DNA from: Enterococcus hulanensis
GTDB taxonomy: Bacteria > Bacillota > Bacilli > Lactobacillales > Enterococcaceae
Length of the DNA stretch: 64,000 bases
Direction of reading: 5' to 3'
Assembly (NCBI RefSeq): GCF_005405485.1
Contig: NZ_BJED01000009.1
Coordinates: 62,001 to 126,000 of the forward strand
The notes under the pieces are model-generated. The model was not told the origin of the DNA and ran no database searches. It saw nothing but the letters and a program-made list of their open reading frames with translations. This document shows positions 18,709 through 28,007 of the stretch, piece after piece (the first letter of the stretch is position 1; each line of letters opens with the position of its first letter). Made by a program: the position numbers and the translations under genes.

Positions 18709-19191
18709 TTAATTCTCTCCTATCGCTCGTTGATCACTGAAAAAATAAGCGCTTGTACTAAAGTAAGCAATCATGATCAATGCTAAAAATAAATAGAATA
18801 CATTGTCTTTAAGTGAATGCAAATACCATAATGAAAAAGCTAAAACAGCCGGCAGCAATGCAAACCGATTCCATGGCTGTTTCCAATTGCGGCGAATCAT
18901 TACCCATAGTACCCGCAACGGAAGAAAGACAATCCCAAATACTGCCAAACCTAAAAACCACTTAATTTTCCTCAAAAAATCTTCCTCCTTCTCTTTTTTT
19001 GAAGAAGATGCCTCGACGAATTGAACAGCTAAAACTTTCTCTAAACTTTTTTTAGAAATGGCATCCGGCTCACTTTTTCCCAGCTCCCATTTTGAAATGG
19101 TTTGTCGGGTCACATAAATTTGATCGGCCAATTGCTGCTGAGTCATCTTCAATTCTTCTCTTTTTGAACGAATCGTTTTTCCTATTTCCAA
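18709..19191 (-). CDS. XRE-family regulator with membrane segments
   Basis: 160-residue protein with an N-terminal XRE helix-turn-helix (MTQQQLADQIYVTRQTISKW, residues 16-35). A charged linker (SSKKEKEEDFLRK) is followed by two or three hydrophobic segments between about residues 75 and 152. This layout suggests a membrane-tethered DNA-binding protein. Such small XRE-membrane proteins are common in Firmicutes and mostly uncharacterised. It is a single gene between a shared terminator and the YtxH pair. The target is unknown. Confidence 0.85.
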   Translation of the reverse strand: MEIGKTIRSKREELKMTQQQLADQIYVTRQTISKWELGKSEPDAISKKSLEKVLAVQFVEASSSKKEKEEDFLRKIKWFLGLAVFGIVFLPLRVLWVMIRRNWKQPWNRFALLPAVLAFSLWYLHSLKDNVFYLFLALIMIAYFSTSAYFFSDQRAIGEN

Positions 19192-19272
19192 TTTCGCTAC
19201 ACCTCAATTATTGATTATTATGACCTCAGATTACAGCAATATCATGCGTTGCGCACGCAATGGCTAAAAAAA

Positions 19273-19295
19273 TAGCCCTTAATTGCTAAGGGCTA
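19273..19295 (-). terminator. Terminator after the ytxH gene
   Basis: Perfect arms TAGCCCTTA and TAAGGGCTA with a five-base loop and a T-run on the minus strand. Confidence 0.85.
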
Positions 19296-19307
19296 CATCA
19301 TTACATG

Positions 19308-19874
19308 CTATTCTGGATTATTCTTTTCAACTTCTTCTTTTAATTCTTCTTTGACTTCAGAAAAATCAGGTGTTTCATCATTCATTTCTTTTGTTTTAGC
19401 AGCCAAAGCTTCTGCACCTTCAGATACAGTGTCTTTAGCGTCTTCTTTAGTCTCTTTAGCATCAATTACGATATCTTCCGAGGCATCTTCAGCAACGTCT
19501 TTAGCATCGCCTGCCGCTTTACGGAAACGATCAGATAAATCAGAGCTTTGACGTTTCAAATCTGCCAAGGTATCAGCAGTGATATCATCCATGTCGTCCA
19601 TAGAATCACTAACTGTTTCCTTCACATTTGAAGCCAAATCACTTGCTTGCTCACTCAAGTCAGAAGCCCGATCTTTCACGATCGATCCCATCTCACTTGT
19701 CTTTGTAACGATATCATCCGTATAATCTGAAGCTAGATCTAACCATTCATCTGTTTTTCTCGCTAAATCTTCACGCATTTCTTTTCCTGACTTCGGTGCT
19801 AATAATAAAGCTACTACTGCAGCAGCTGTCCCGCCGATTAAGGCTCCTGCTAAAAATCTTCCGCTTTTTGCCAT
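19308..19874 (-). CDS. YtxH domain-containing protein
   Basis: 188 residues. It begins with the YtxH signature: a short N terminus, one glycine/alanine-rich membrane segment (about residues 5-25) and APKSGKEMREDLARKTDEW. The rest is a long, highly charged region rich in Asp, Ala, Ser and Lys with heptad-like spacing, likely an extended helix. YtxH-type proteins are often linked to general stress, but their role is unproven. It is two bases downstream of a DUF948 gene, a recurrent pair in Firmicutes often near ccpA. Confidence 0.87.
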   Translation of the reverse strand: MAKSGRFLAGALIGGTAAAVVALLLAPKSGKEMREDLARKTDEWLDLASDYTDDIVTKTSEMGSIVKDRASDLSEQASDLASNVKETVSDSMDDMDDITADTLADLKRQSSDLSDRFRKAAGDAKDVAEDASEDIVIDAKETKEDAKDTVSEGAEALAAKTKEMNDETPDFSEVKEELKEEVEKNNPE

Positions 19875-19876
19875 TC

Positions 19877-20314
19877 TTAACCCTCCGTTTTCGTTGTTGT
19901 CTTACGATCTCTAAAGAATCTCATTGTGGTCGCGCCAACTTTTCCTGCAACACTTGCCTTCGCTGCATTCTTTCCAACGCCGCCAACTTTCCCTGCTAAA
20001 TTACGACTGCTAGTATTCAAATCAGAGACACTCTGACTCAAATCAGCCACCGCCGTAAACAATGGATCAATCGTTTCAACTTTTCCGTTAATATCATTCA
20101 ACAAGTGATTGCCTTTAACTAACAATCCTTCTACTTGCTGCATGAGTAAATCTACATCTTTGGTAAGAACATCAATTGTTGTATTGGCCTCGGTCACCGT
20201 CGTTTCAACTTTTTCAACCGTTTTTGAAACTTGGCTTAAGACACGCACTAAGAATATAACCAAAACAACAAATGCAAGTGCCGCAATAATTGCAGCAATG
20301 CCGCCTAAACTCAT
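19877..20314 (-). CDS. DUF948 domain-containing membrane protein
   Basis: 145 residues with an N-terminal membrane anchor (about residues 4-26). A DUF948 coiled-coil region follows (VSKTVEKVETTVTEANTTID near residue 29), then a short basic tail ending FFRDRKTTTKTEG. The family resembles YtxG of Bacillus, and its function is unknown. It is the first gene of a two-gene operon with the ytxH gene (two-base gap). Confidence 0.87.
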   Translation of the reverse strand: MSLGGIAAIIAALAFVVLVIFLVRVLSQVSKTVEKVETTVTEANTTIDVLTKDVDLLMQQVEGLLVKGNHLLNDINGKVETIDPLFTAVADLSQSVSDLNTSSRNLAGKVGGVGKNAAKASVAGKVGATTMRFFRDRKTTTKTEG

Positions 20315-20413
20315 TCAATCGCTCCTCTCATATTTCACTCATTATGCTAACTTAAATTATACCATTCTAAGGGAAATTAATGAAAGAGAAAGAGCTATAA
20401 TATGTACTATTAA

Positions 20414-20443
20414 AAAAGCATCTCAATTAAATCATTGAGATAC
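20414..20443 (-). terminator. Terminator overlapping the end of the TetR gene
   Basis: Arms GTATCTCAAT and ATTGAGATGC (minus-strand reading) followed by T6. The stem begins inside the last codons of the TetR gene. Confidence 0.8.
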
Positions 20444-20992
20444 TTTCGTAAAGTTTTGACGGATGCCATTGTAAATGATTTCTAAATCACTGACCAAATC
20501 CGTTTCATTAAATGTATTTTCAGCAAAACTCTCTGCATGCCCACGAAAATAATTTGTCATTACACGCTCGACTTGAATAAGCTCTTTATCTGTCAAATCA
20601 CATACAGTAAAAATTCGATCAAATGCAGCTCTTAGAAAAGCGGCAATATTTTTTTCGTAAGAATCTATGTACTCTTTCTCGTAAAACACAGTATAAAATG
20701 CGTTTTTACTTTTCGCGAAAGCAGCCCACGTTTTTCCTAATTCGATAAAGGCACAAAGATCTGCTCTGCCTAATAACGAATCCACTAATTGTTCGCGAAA
20801 ATCCTCCATTGCCCGTTTCACGACTGACTGCCGCAATTCTGTTACACTGCCTGTATGCGTATACAACGAAGGAGATTTGACATCAAGGCGGTCAGCGATT
20901 TTATTCAGTCTCAAGCCATTAAGTCCTGACTCGTAGACCAACTCCATCGCACATTCAATGACGATATCTTTGTTCAATCGGGAAGTTTTCAT
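20432..20992 (-). CDS. TetR/AcrR family transcriptional regulator
   Basis: 186 residues with an N-terminal TetR helix-turn-helix (LRLNKIADRLDVKSPSLYTH near residue 22) and a C-terminal domain of the TetR-like WHG type (FRGHAESFAENTF near residue 149). Ligand and target are unknown. The AT-rich upstream gap carries inverted half-sites TATATAAC and GTTATATT (about 21033-21070) that could be its own operator (inference). It is a single gene between galU and the DUF948 pair. Confidence 0.85.
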   Translation of the reverse strand: MKTSRLNKDIVIECAMELVYESGLNGLRLNKIADRLDVKSPSLYTHTGSVTELRQSVVKRAMEDFREQLVDSLLGRADLCAFIELGKTWAAFAKSKNAFYTVFYEKEYIDSYEKNIAAFLRAAFDRIFTVCDLTDKELIQVERVMTNYFRGHAESFAENTFNETDLVSDLEIIYNGIRQNFTKVSQ

Positions 20993-21126
20993 TAAGTCTC
21001 CTTTTCTTTTACGTTATTTCTAAAAAACATTATATAACAAAATATTATATTTAATCTATACGTTATATTGATAATTTGCATTTAAAAATCAAATAATTAG
21101 CCTTTTTAAAATAACTAACAATATAA

Positions 21127-21152
21127 AAAGCGTAGAAGCTAATCTACGCTTT
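21127..21152 (-). terminator. Terminator after galU
   Basis: Perfect arms AAAGCGTAGA and TCTACGCTTT around a six-base loop, with a T-rich flank on the minus strand. It ends the hprK-lgt-gpsA-galU run. Confidence 0.8.
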
Positions 21153-21157
21153 AATAA

Positions 21158-22051
21158 TTATTTTTTGATTTTTGTTTGTCCGCTTAGTTCTTTTCCTGTA
21201 GCAATGATGTATTCTCTTAATTTATCTTTGATCTCTGGATGTTTCAGGCCATATTCGATACTTGTAGTCATGAAGCCGAATTTATCACCCACATCATAAC
21301 GTTTTCCGCTAAATTCTTGAGCAAAAACGCGCTGTGTTTTGTTCAAAGTATCAATCGCATCCGTTAATTGGATCTCGTTGCCTGCACCTGGTTTTTGATT
21401 GTCTAACACATCAAAAATTTCAGGTGTTAATAAATAGCGGCCAATAATCGCCAAATTGCTTGGTGCTTCCTCTGGTTTTGGTTTTTCTACAAAGTTCTTC
21501 ACATTGAACAACCCTTTAGAAACCTCTTCACCTGGATTGATGATCCCATATTTTGAAGTTTCATCTTCAGGAACACGCATAACAGCAATCGTTGAGGCAT
21601 GTGTTTGTTCATAATCATTCATCAATTGCTTAGTTAACGGAACACGATCTTCCATCAAATCATCACCTAGCATTACAACGAATGGTTCGTTGCCAACAAA
21701 GGCGCGAGCCTGCAAGACAGCATGTCCCAAGCCTTTAGGGTGTGATTGACGAATAAAATGCAGGTTCACATCTGTCGTTTCTTCGACTAATTTTAATAAA
21801 TCTGTTTTGCCTTTTTCTTTCAGATTCATTTCTAATTCGATATTCGCATCAAAATGATCTTCAATCGGGCGTTTAGCTTTTCCTGTTACGATCAAAATAT
21901 CTTCGATCCCAGATTTTAACGCTTCTTCAACGATAAACTGGATCGTTGGTTTGTCAACGATCGGAAGCATTTCTTTGGCCATCGCTTTTGTAGCCGGTAA
22001 AAATCTCGTTCCCAACCCTGCGGCTGGAATAACTGCTTTTTTCACTCGCAT
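21158..22051 (-). CDS. galU: UTP-glucose-1-phosphate uridylyltransferase
   Basis: Makes UDP-glucose from UTP and glucose 1-phosphate, for glycolipid, teichoic-acid and capsule synthesis. At 297 residues it has the usual length. The N-terminal nucleotide-binding motif [19 protein letters not shown], the VDKPTIQF segment, and [17 protein letters not shown] are visible, as is the catalytic-region [20 protein letters not shown]. It lies 23 bases downstream of gpsA and is the last gene of the hprK-lgt-gpsA-galU run. Confidence 0.95.
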   Translation of the reverse strand: MRVKKAVIPAAGLGTRFLPATKAMAKEMLPIVDKPTIQFIVEEALKSGIEDILIVTGKAKRPIEDHFDANIELEMNLKEKGKTDLLKLVEETTDVNLHFIRQSHPKGLGHAVLQARAFVGNEPFVVMLGDDLMEDRVPLTKQLMNDYEQTHASTIAVMRVPEDETSKYGIINPGEEVSKGLFNVKNFVEKPKPEEAPSNLAIIGRYLLTPEIFDVLDNQKPGAGNEIQLTDAIDTLNKTQRVFAQEFSGKRYDVGDKFGFMTTSIEYGLKHPEIKDKLREYIIATGKELSGQTKIKK

Positions 22052-22074
22052 GTTTCTTGTCCCACTCTTTCTAT

Positions 22075-23094
22075 TTATTCTATAGTAAATTCATTTTCAA
22101 ACGTACCTTCACGGGTCATCAATTCTTGACAAGCCTGACGTACGTCTTTCCCATTGTATAAAACATCATAGATTGTTTCAGTGATCGGCATGCTGACATT
22201 CATACTATCAGACAATTCTTTCGCCGCTTTCGTCGTTGAAACACCTTCGACGATCATGCCCATATTTTCTAGAACCTCGTCCAGTTTATGGCCTTTACCT
22301 AAAAGATTTCCTGCACGCCAGTTTCGGGAATGGACCGATGTACACGTAACGATCAGATCACCTACACCGCTTAATCCGATAAAGGTCAGCGGATTCGCTC
22401 CCATGGCTACACCAAGACGACTGATTTCTGCTAATCCACGTGTCATGATCGCAGCTTTAGCATCATCTCCATAAGAAAGACCGTGTAATGCACCGGCTCC
22501 TAGAGCAATAATATTTTTTAATGCCGCCCCCATTTCAACACCGATTACATCCGGATTAGTATAGATTCTTAAATAGTCGTTCATGAAAAGTTTTTGGACA
22601 TAGGTTGCTAACTCTTCGTCTTTGCAAGCAGCAGTAATTGTCGTAATATCATGAACAGCTACCTCTTCCGCATGGCTTGGTCCAGATAAAACGACCACGC
22701 CTTGACGATGTTCTTCCGGAATCTCTTCGATCAAGACTTCTGAGATTCGTTTATGCGTATCTTGTTCCAGCCCTTTACTAGCATGGATAATAACTGGTTT
22801 ATTTTCAACAACTTGAGCAAATTCCTGTGCGACTGATCGAATCGCTTTCGTTGGTACAACGAATAAAACCGCATCCGCATCCTTCACCGCATTCTTCAGA
22901 TTTTTTTCACCTTTGATGCTTTCGGGAATTTTTAGATCGGGCAAGTAATGGCGATTCGTGTGGTACGTATTGATTTCATCAATTTGTGCCTCATGATTTC
23001 CCCAAAGTCTTACTTCATGCCCATTTTCGGCTAAGACTTGTGCTAACGCCGTCCCCCAAGAGCCCGGTCCTAAAACTGCAACTTTTTGCTTCAC
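22075..23094 (-). CDS. gpsA: Glycerol-3-phosphate dehydrogenase [NAD(P)+]
   Basis: Reduces dihydroxyacetone phosphate to sn-glycerol 3-phosphate, the backbone for phospholipids and glycerol teichoic acids. The 339-residue protein has the Rossmann motif [18 protein letters not shown] at residue 8, the catalytic Lys region [20 protein letters not shown] near residue 187, and the signature [14 protein letters not shown]. It is the third gene of the hprK-lgt-gpsA-galU run. A 129-base gap separates it from lgt, so an extra promoter there is possible though none was clear. Confidence 0.96.
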   Translation of the reverse strand: MKQKVAVLGPGSWGTALAQVLAENGHEVRLWGNHEAQIDEINTYHTNRHYLPDLKIPESIKGEKNLKNAVKDADAVLFVVPTKAIRSVAQEFAQVVENKPVIIHASKGLEQDTHKRISEVLIEEIPEEHRQGVVVLSGPSHAEEVAVHDITTITAACKDEELATYVQKLFMNDYLRIYTNPDVIGVEMGAALKNIIALGAGALHGLSYGDDAKAAIMTRGLAEISRLGVAMGANPLTFIGLSGVGDLIVTCTSVHSRNWRAGNLLGKGHKLDEVLENMGMIVEGVSTTKAAKELSDSMNVSMPITETIYDVLYNGKDVRQACQELMTREGTFENEFTIE

Positions 23095-23223
23095 AGAGAT
23101 TTCCTCCTAGTTCATATTAAGCTATTTATTCCATTAAGAAAATAAATACGCTTGTACTCAAAAATGGTTCATTTTAAAGATTTCTTCCTTACCATCATAG
23201 CATAGATAGCCTTTGTCCCGTTC

Positions 23224-24054
23224 TTAAATTAAAGCTTGATTAGCACCCTTATCACGTTCGTACAGCTTGACATCCGTACGTTTTCTTCTCCGATAATAAA
23301 GCAGAACTAATCCGCCAACAAATAAAACAACTGACAACATTTGGGATACACGGATGCCGCCAAACAAGTACAGACTGTCTGTCCGCATACCTTCAATAAA
23401 GAAGCGGCCAAAGCTATACCAGATCACATAACCTAAAAAGAGTTCACCGTGTTTAATTGAAACCTTTTTACGAATGATCAGAATCAGAATAAAACCTGCT
23501 AGGCTCCACATTGATTCATAGAAAAAAGTCGGCTGGCGAAAAGCGCCATCAATATACATGTTATTGATGATAAACTGCGGCAAATGCAAACTCTCCAAAA
23601 ATTGACGCGTTGTTTCCCCGCCGTAAGCTTCATGGTTCGTAAAGTTGCCCCATCGTCCCATCGCTTGCGCCAACAGAACACCCGGTGCTACTACATCTAA
23701 AAAAAGCCACGGATCAATAAAATTATGCCGTGTATAAACGATCAAGACAATGGTTGCTGCTATCAAACCACCATAAATAGCCAAGCCCCCGCTGCGTGTG
23801 TTAAAGATTTGAATCGGATCTGCAAGATAGGGACCTAAATCAAACAAAATATAATATAGCCGAGCACCAATGATCGCAATCGGCAGAGCCCAAAGAATGA
23901 AGTTTGTCATGTCATCTTCTTTTAGACCCACTCGTAATGCCTCGCGATTAGAAAGCCATAAGGCAATGGCAATCCCGGAAACGATAATAATCGCGTACCA
24001 ATAAATTGGAAGACCAAACAATTCAAAGGCTGTACGATTTATTTGAGCAACCAT
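23224..24054 (-). CDS. lgt: Prolipoprotein diacylglyceryl transferase
   Basis: Polytopic membrane enzyme (276 residues, about seven transmembrane segments) that moves a diacylglyceryl group from phosphatidylglycerol onto the lipobox cysteine of prelipoproteins, such as PstS and LivJ in this window. The family signature GRWGNFTNHEAYGGETT is near residue 135, and the conserved ARLYYILFDLGPYLADP near residue 59. Only one base separates it from hprK, so the two are co-transcribed. The hprK-lgt pairing is conserved in many Firmicutes. Confidence 0.96.
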   Translation of the reverse strand: MVAQINRTAFELFGLPIYWYAIIIVSGIAIALWLSNREALRVGLKEDDMTNFILWALPIAIIGARLYYILFDLGPYLADPIQIFNTRSGGLAIYGGLIAATIVLIVYTRHNFIDPWLFLDVVAPGVLLAQAMGRWGNFTNHEAYGGETTRQFLESLHLPQFIINNMYIDGAFRQPTFFYESMWSLAGFILILIIRKKVSIKHGELFLGYVIWYSFGRFFIEGMRTDSLYLFGGIRVSQMLSVVLFVGGLVLLYYRRRKRTDVKLYERDKGANQALI

Positions 24055-24055
24055 T

Positions 24056-24991
24056 CTATTGTCCAGAATTTTCTTCGATTAATTGGGTCAAACGATTTTC
24101 AAAGGTCTTCGTAGCATCGTAACCCATCGTGCGCGCTCGGAAATTCATTGCTGCCACTTCGATGATAATAGCAACATTTCGACCAGTCTTCACTGGGATC
24201 TTCACCTGTGGAATTTTCACATCGGCGATCTCTACTTCCGTATTTCCACTGCCTAAGCGATCATATTTCTTGTCTTTCGACCAATTTTCTAAATAGACCA
24301 CTAATTGCAATGGCATCGATCCTCTTACCGCACTGGCACCAAATAAGTTCATTACATCAATGATACCGATTCCGCGAATTTCGATTAAATGCTGCAAAAT
24401 CTTAGGCGGCTCCCCGACCAAAGTCAGTTCGTCCTGTTGATAAACATCGACCCGATCATCTGCGATCAAGCGATGTCCGCGTTTAACTAATTCCAAAGCA
24501 GTTTCACTTTTACCAATGCCGCTGTCACCTTGAATCAGCACACCCAATCCATAAACATCCACCAATACACCATGAACACTTGTCCGTGCTGCCAATCCGC
24601 CATTTAAAAAGCTAGAGATTTCACCTAATAAACGAGACGTTGAGATTGGTGAGCTCAAGACCGGAATGTTGCGTTCGCTAGCTGCTTTGATCATTTCTTT
24701 TGGTGGAGTTAATCCTCGGGAAACGATAAAAGCCGGTGTGTCATCGCTGCACATACGACGTAAAACCATTAACCGCTCCTCTGGCATCATGCGTTCGGCA
24801 AAGGTGATCTCTTTATTTCCAAAAAGTTGTAAACGATCATGCGAATAATAGTTAAAATAGCCGGTCAACTCTAAACCTGGACGAGAAATATCGCCGGTAG
24901 TGATGACCCGCTCTAGGCTTTCTTCATCGCCAGTTACTACTTCCAATGAAAGTTTATCAACTAGTTCTTTTACTTTTACTGTTTCAGCCAT
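24056..24991 (-). CDS. hprK: HPr kinase/phosphorylase
   Basis: Bifunctional sensor enzyme (311 residues). It phosphorylates Ser46 of HPr when glycolytic intermediates are high and removes the phosphate when phosphate is high, which controls CcpA. The Walker A motif GDSGIGKS is at residues 155-162. The HprK signature [20 protein letters not shown] is near residue 203, and the second loop region [14 protein letters not shown] near residue 267. It heads the hprK-lgt-gpsA-galU run. Upstream lies a repeat array, not a gene. Confidence 0.96.
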   Translation of the reverse strand: MAETVKVKELVDKLSLEVVTGDEESLERVITTGDISRPGLELTGYFNYYSHDRLQLFGNKEITFAERMMPEERLMVLRRMCSDDTPAFIVSRGLTPPKEMIKAASERNIPVLSSPISTSRLLGEISSFLNGGLAARTSVHGVLVDVYGLGVLIQGDSGIGKSETALELVKRGHRLIADDRVDVYQQDELTLVGEPPKILQHLIEIRGIGIIDVMNLFGASAVRGSMPLQLVVYLENWSKDKKYDRLGSGNTEVEIADVKIPQVKIPVKTGRNVAIIIEVAAMNFRARTMGYDATKTFENRLTQLIEENSGQ

Positions 24992-25577
24992 ATAATCCCT
25001 CTTTTCTACACTTCCGCTCTATTTTATCATTTTATCAATGGAGTGACTAGGTTCAGACAACTTCTACCATAATAAACAAAAAAGGCTTCATAAAATATTA
25101 ATGAAACCAAGAAAAAGAATTCAATTTTCATACATGAAAAGCAGAAAAAAATTAATACGCAGTGAATTCATTTTCACTGCGCATATCATTCTGCTAAACA
25201 TCACAGCTTCGAGATTACTTATGCATAATAAAAAATTGTCCATTATTAATACTGCGAAAAGCAGAACGAACCGCTAACTCCTTGAAAAATGAGCCGATCA
25301 TCGTTACGCATACGTTTCAACTAAACAGCTTGAAAATTTAGTCATTCTAAGCAAACTATACTTCGTTTCATCCATAAGCAAACTGGGAAAAGTTGAACAC
25401 ACAGCTAATTCATTTTAATGTATTCATTTTTCTAAAGATCAGAAAAATGAGTTTGATTTTCACTACGCATATCATTCTGCTAAACATCACAGCTTCAAGA
25501 ATACTTTTACATAATAAAAGAATTGTTCACTATTAACACTGCGAAAAGCAGAACTAACAAAAACGGATAGGTAATAT
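24992..25577. other. Gene-free gap between hprK and liaZ, mostly repeat array
   Basis: No gene is visible. The left part (24992-25070) probably holds the hprK promoter: minus-strand TTGTCT, then two overlapping -10 candidates (TGATAA, TAAAAT). The middle and right (25160-25560) form repeat array 1, and the liaZ terminator closes the gap. Confidence 0.6.
25160..25560 (-). repeat. Intergenic repeat array 1 (three units)
   Basis: Two direct repeats of about 102 bp (25170-25271 and 25456-25558) are roughly nine-tenths identical, sharing CGCATATCATTCTGCTAAAC and ACTGCGAAAAGCAGAAC. A worn middle copy has its core near 25307. Cores are about 127 and 159 bases apart. The last unit has the hairpin CATTTTTC...GAAAAATG and the lead-in TTCATTTTAATGTATTC, both shared with array 3 at 35.1-35.5 kb. 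The units lie between genes and read the same way relative to minus-strand transcription. Confidence 0.75.
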
Positions 25578-25588
25578 TTACCTATCCG
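25564..25588 (-). terminator. Terminator of liaXYZ, overlapping the liaZ stop
   Basis: Perfect arms CGGATAGGTAA and TTACCTATCCG with a three-base loop, then a T-run on the minus strand. The liaZ stop codon (25578-25580) is the top of one arm, so the last codons are part of the hairpin. Confidence 0.85.
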
Positions 25589-25940
25589 CGTATTTGTCGA
25601 TATTATGATCTGAAACGATCGCGTTGACAATCGCCATGACGATAGCCACCAAGATTGACATGGCAAAGCTGGAGAAGCCAAAACGATAATTTCCTAATAA
25701 GTTGGAAGTCAATTGCAGCATACCAGCGCTAATTACAAAACTAAATAGTCCGAGAGTCATAATATTTAACGGCAGTGAAAGCAAAATCAAAATTGGTTTC
25801 ACTAAAGTATTCAATATTGATAGGACAAAGCTTGCAGCAATAGCCATCGTCAGACTTTCCACATAAACTTGATTGGGAAAGAGCACCGACAGTGAAATAA
25901 ATATCAGTGCATTAGCTAATACGCGCTGTAGGTAAGTCAT
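25578..25940 (-). CDS. liaZ: LiaZ-like phage-holin-IV family membrane protein
   Basis: 120-residue membrane protein with four hydrophobic segments and the family stretch SILNTLVKPILILLSLPLNI (Pfam PF04020, mycobacterial-type holin superfamily IV). Such proteins are not proven holins. In E. faecalis the third gene of liaXYZ encodes this type of protein, alongside a PspC protein and LiaX. Its start shares one base with the end of liaY, so it is coupled. The stop codon is embedded in the operon terminator. The name rests on operon position plus family. Confidence 0.85.
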   Translation of the reverse strand: MTYLQRVLANALIFISLSVLFPNQVYVESLTMAIAASFVLSILNTLVKPILILLSLPLNIMTLGLFSFVISAGMLQLTSNLLGNYRFGFSSFAMSILVAIVMAIVNAIVSDHNIDKYADR

Positions 25941-26257
25941 TAAAAGTCGCTCCAGTCATCATCGTCGATTTTGTCCGCTTTCTTACGTTGGCGAGGCGTT
26001 TTTTTCTCATAGTTATTGTAGTCATTATTCCCGTAATAGGGATTATTATGTCCATATGAATCTCGTCCTTTTGGTCCAGCTGGAATCAATAGGGCTAGAA
26101 TGATATATAGAATTACAGGCGAGCCTAGTAAACCGAAACTCAAGAAAACATAAATCACACGCACGATTGTTGGATCAATCCCGAAGTATTCGGCAATCCC
26201 GGCTAAGGTACCTGTAAGTACCACATTATTTCGTGACTTTTGTAATCTCTTTTGCAT
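25940..26257 (-). CDS. liaY: LiaY-like PspC domain protein
   Basis: 105 residues. An N-terminal PspC domain (about residues 5-65) shows the family block VLTGTLAGIAEYFGIDPTIV, then one transmembrane segment and a hydrophilic Asn/Tyr/Lys-rich tail ending in an acidic DDDDWSDF. PspC proteins act in envelope stress. In enterococci LiaY links the LiaX signal to membrane remodelling. It sits 25 bases after liaX and overlaps liaZ by one base. Confidence 0.88.
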   Translation of the reverse strand: MQKRLQKSRNNVVLTGTLAGIAEYFGIDPTIVRVIYVFLSFGLLGSPVILYIILALLIPAGPKGRDSYGHNNPYYGNNDYNNYEKKTPRQRKKADKIDDDDWSDF

Positions 26258-26282
26258 ATGAATCTTCCTTCCTTATTATTTC

Positions 26283-27824
26283 CTAATTGTCGAAATCTTT
26301 CAAGAAAATACTACCTGTAGTAGTTGATACATCGATTTTCGCCATTTCATCCGCTACTCGACGGAATTGCAGCAAGCGATTCGTTTTTTCTTTTTTCTCT
26401 CTAATGACTTCGTAGTTTGATAAGCGATCATTGATACTGCCTAGGCTTGTTTTTGCTAAGCCTTCCAACCCAATCGTTTTTCCTACAGAAACTTTGACAT
26501 TTCCGTTAACTGAGCTTGCTTTGATTTTTTGTAAAGTAGCATGACCCGCAGTTAATTTCACGTCACCATTGACTAATGAAATACCGTAGTTTTGAATCGC
26601 TGCTTTAGTAGTGATATTACCATTAACAGTTTCGATGATCGAATCTAAGATCGCACCCTCGCGAATTTCGATATTTCCGTTGACGCCTTGGATTTCAAGC
26701 ATTGTTGCATCGATATGTTGGAAAGTAATATTGCCGTTGGTTGATTTAGCATAAACATCTTTGGCATCCATTTCTTCAACAATCAAATCACCGTTTAATA
26801 GTTTAACAGCTACATGATCGTAAGTCCGTTTTGGCAAGTAGAAAACTAATTCTGCTTGAACACGTTTATTCGGGATTTGAAATGAGATATGTTCATCGTT
26901 GACTTCAATTTGGCTGCGTTCCATCAATGATTGTAATGGTGTCGCTTCATTCATTTTACCATAAAGTTTGATTTTCGCATCCACTTTGATAGCTGCGTCA
27001 TCCCAAGACTTTAAGGTTACTTTCCCATTTGCCAATTTAATATCAAGCAATGTTGGTTCAACATCTGTATACAAGAATTGATGTTCAAACTTAGAAGTAA
27101 CTAAACCAGGAACTTTTACGTTGAAATCTTTCCAGTCAACGTTTTCTTCTACTGTGTCAGAAACAGATTTCCAAGTCTTCTTCATCAAACGACCTAATTG
27201 AACGCCGGCTTCTCCCAATTTTTCACCAACTTGCGAGAAAGTTTCGCTGGCTTGATCCTTCAAATCATCTGGAATCTCAATATGAGCATAGACCCGTTTT
27301 TTACGATTTTCTTTTTGATTACTTTGTACGTTGCTTAATTCTTCTTCTTGCTCTTCAACTTGGTCTTCTAACTCTGCGATTTGTTCTTTCAATTCTTTGA
27401 TTGCAGCTTCGACCGCTTCACGAATTTCATCGTCTGCTTCTGATAAAGTATCTAATTCTTCTTTTGTGTCTAACTCCATCAAAACTTCTTCTTTTTCATG
27501 AAGTACATTTTTTAAATCATTTTTCTTTTGGTTGATCTCATCAATGTGAGCAGAAATTTGGTTGACTTCTGTAGCTAAGTCATCAAAATAAGCTTCAAGG
27601 TCTTCCAAGTCCTGTTCTTCAGAACCTTTTGCTTCTTTACCAGTTTCCCATTCATCAACTAAGTTCGTTGCTTGGTCACGGTGATAAGAATCCACTTTAT
27701 CTGCAGCTTGTTTGATCTGCGCTTCATCCTTTGCCTTGGCCATGCTTTCTAATAAATCTAAACCTTCTTCAGTTGATAAAATACCTTTTTTTACTAATTC
27801 CAAAATTCTTTGTCTTTCATTCAT
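26283..27824 (-). CDS. liaX: LiaX-type daptomycin-sensing surface protein
   Basis: 513 residues. A short N-terminal helical domain (MNERQRILELVKKGILSTEE) resembles the SHOCT-like start of DUF4097 proteins. A very acidic coiled coil (about residues 75-175) follows, then a C-terminal DUF4097 beta-strand-repeat domain with NGN/NGD turns (LLNGDLIVEE, STNGNITFQ, VNGNIEIRE, VNGNITTKA, SVNGNVKVSV). In E. faecalis LiaX is exposed on the surface, senses daptomycin and antimicrobial peptides, and controls the Lia response. I chose ATG at 27824, eight bases after GGAGG. The promoter is at 27875-27903. phoU lies upstream, as in E. faecalis. Confidence 0.9.
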   Translation of the reverse strand: MNERQRILELVKKGILSTEEGLDLLESMAKAKDEAQIKQAADKVDSYHRDQATNLVDEWETGKEAKGSEEQDLEDLEAYFDDLATEVNQISAHIDEINQKKNDLKNVLHEKEEVLMELDTKEELDTLSEADDEIREAVEAAIKELKEQIAELEDQVEEQEEELSNVQSNQKENRKKRVYAHIEIPDDLKDQASETFSQVGEKLGEAGVQLGRLMKKTWKSVSDTVEENVDWKDFNVKVPGLVTSKFEHQFLYTDVEPTLLDIKLANGKVTLKSWDDAAIKVDAKIKLYGKMNEATPLQSLMERSQIEVNDEHISFQIPNKRVQAELVFYLPKRTYDHVAVKLLNGDLIVEEMDAKDVYAKSTNGNITFQHIDATMLEIQGVNGNIEIREGAILDSIIETVNGNITTKAAIQNYGISLVNGDVKLTAGHATLQKIKASSVNGNVKVSVGKTIGLEGLAKTSLGSINDRLSNYEVIREKKEKTNRLLQFRRVADEMAKIDVSTTTGSIFLKDFDN

Positions 27825-27874
27825 AGAAATTGCCTCCTTCAAAAAGCAAATACATTACTTTTGTTTACATTCAT

Positions 27875-27903
27875 ATTATGCAATGTTTTTATCCGTTTGT
27901 CAT
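27875..27903 (-). promoter_or_regulatory. liaXYZ promoter
   Basis: Minus-strand -35 ATGACA (27898-27903), 17-base spacer, -10 CATAAT (27875-27880), each one base from consensus. Just upstream, AGTC-N4-GACA overlaps the -35 and resembles a degenerate LiaR/CesR inverted repeat. LiaR control is expected from E. faecalis but not proven here. Confidence 0.6.
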
Positions 27904-27970
27904 AGGACTAAAGACCCATCTTTTTATCCGACTTCTTAAAGAGAGGTGTTTCTTCCTATTTAAATGTAGA

Positions 27971-27999
27971 AAAAACCAGCCAGAAAATTCTAGCTGGTT
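27971..27999 (-). terminator. Terminator after phoU
   Basis: Arms AACCAGC and GCTGGTT (with extra partial pairing inside) and a T-rich run on the minus strand, right after the phoU stop codon. Confidence 0.75.
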
Positions 28000-28007
28000 G
28001 CTTGTTC

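Noticed and set aside
25578-25940. 'Holin' family gene as a prophage sign
   Set aside because: The gene is the third gene of liaXYZ, with no lysin or phage genes nearby. The family name is historical.
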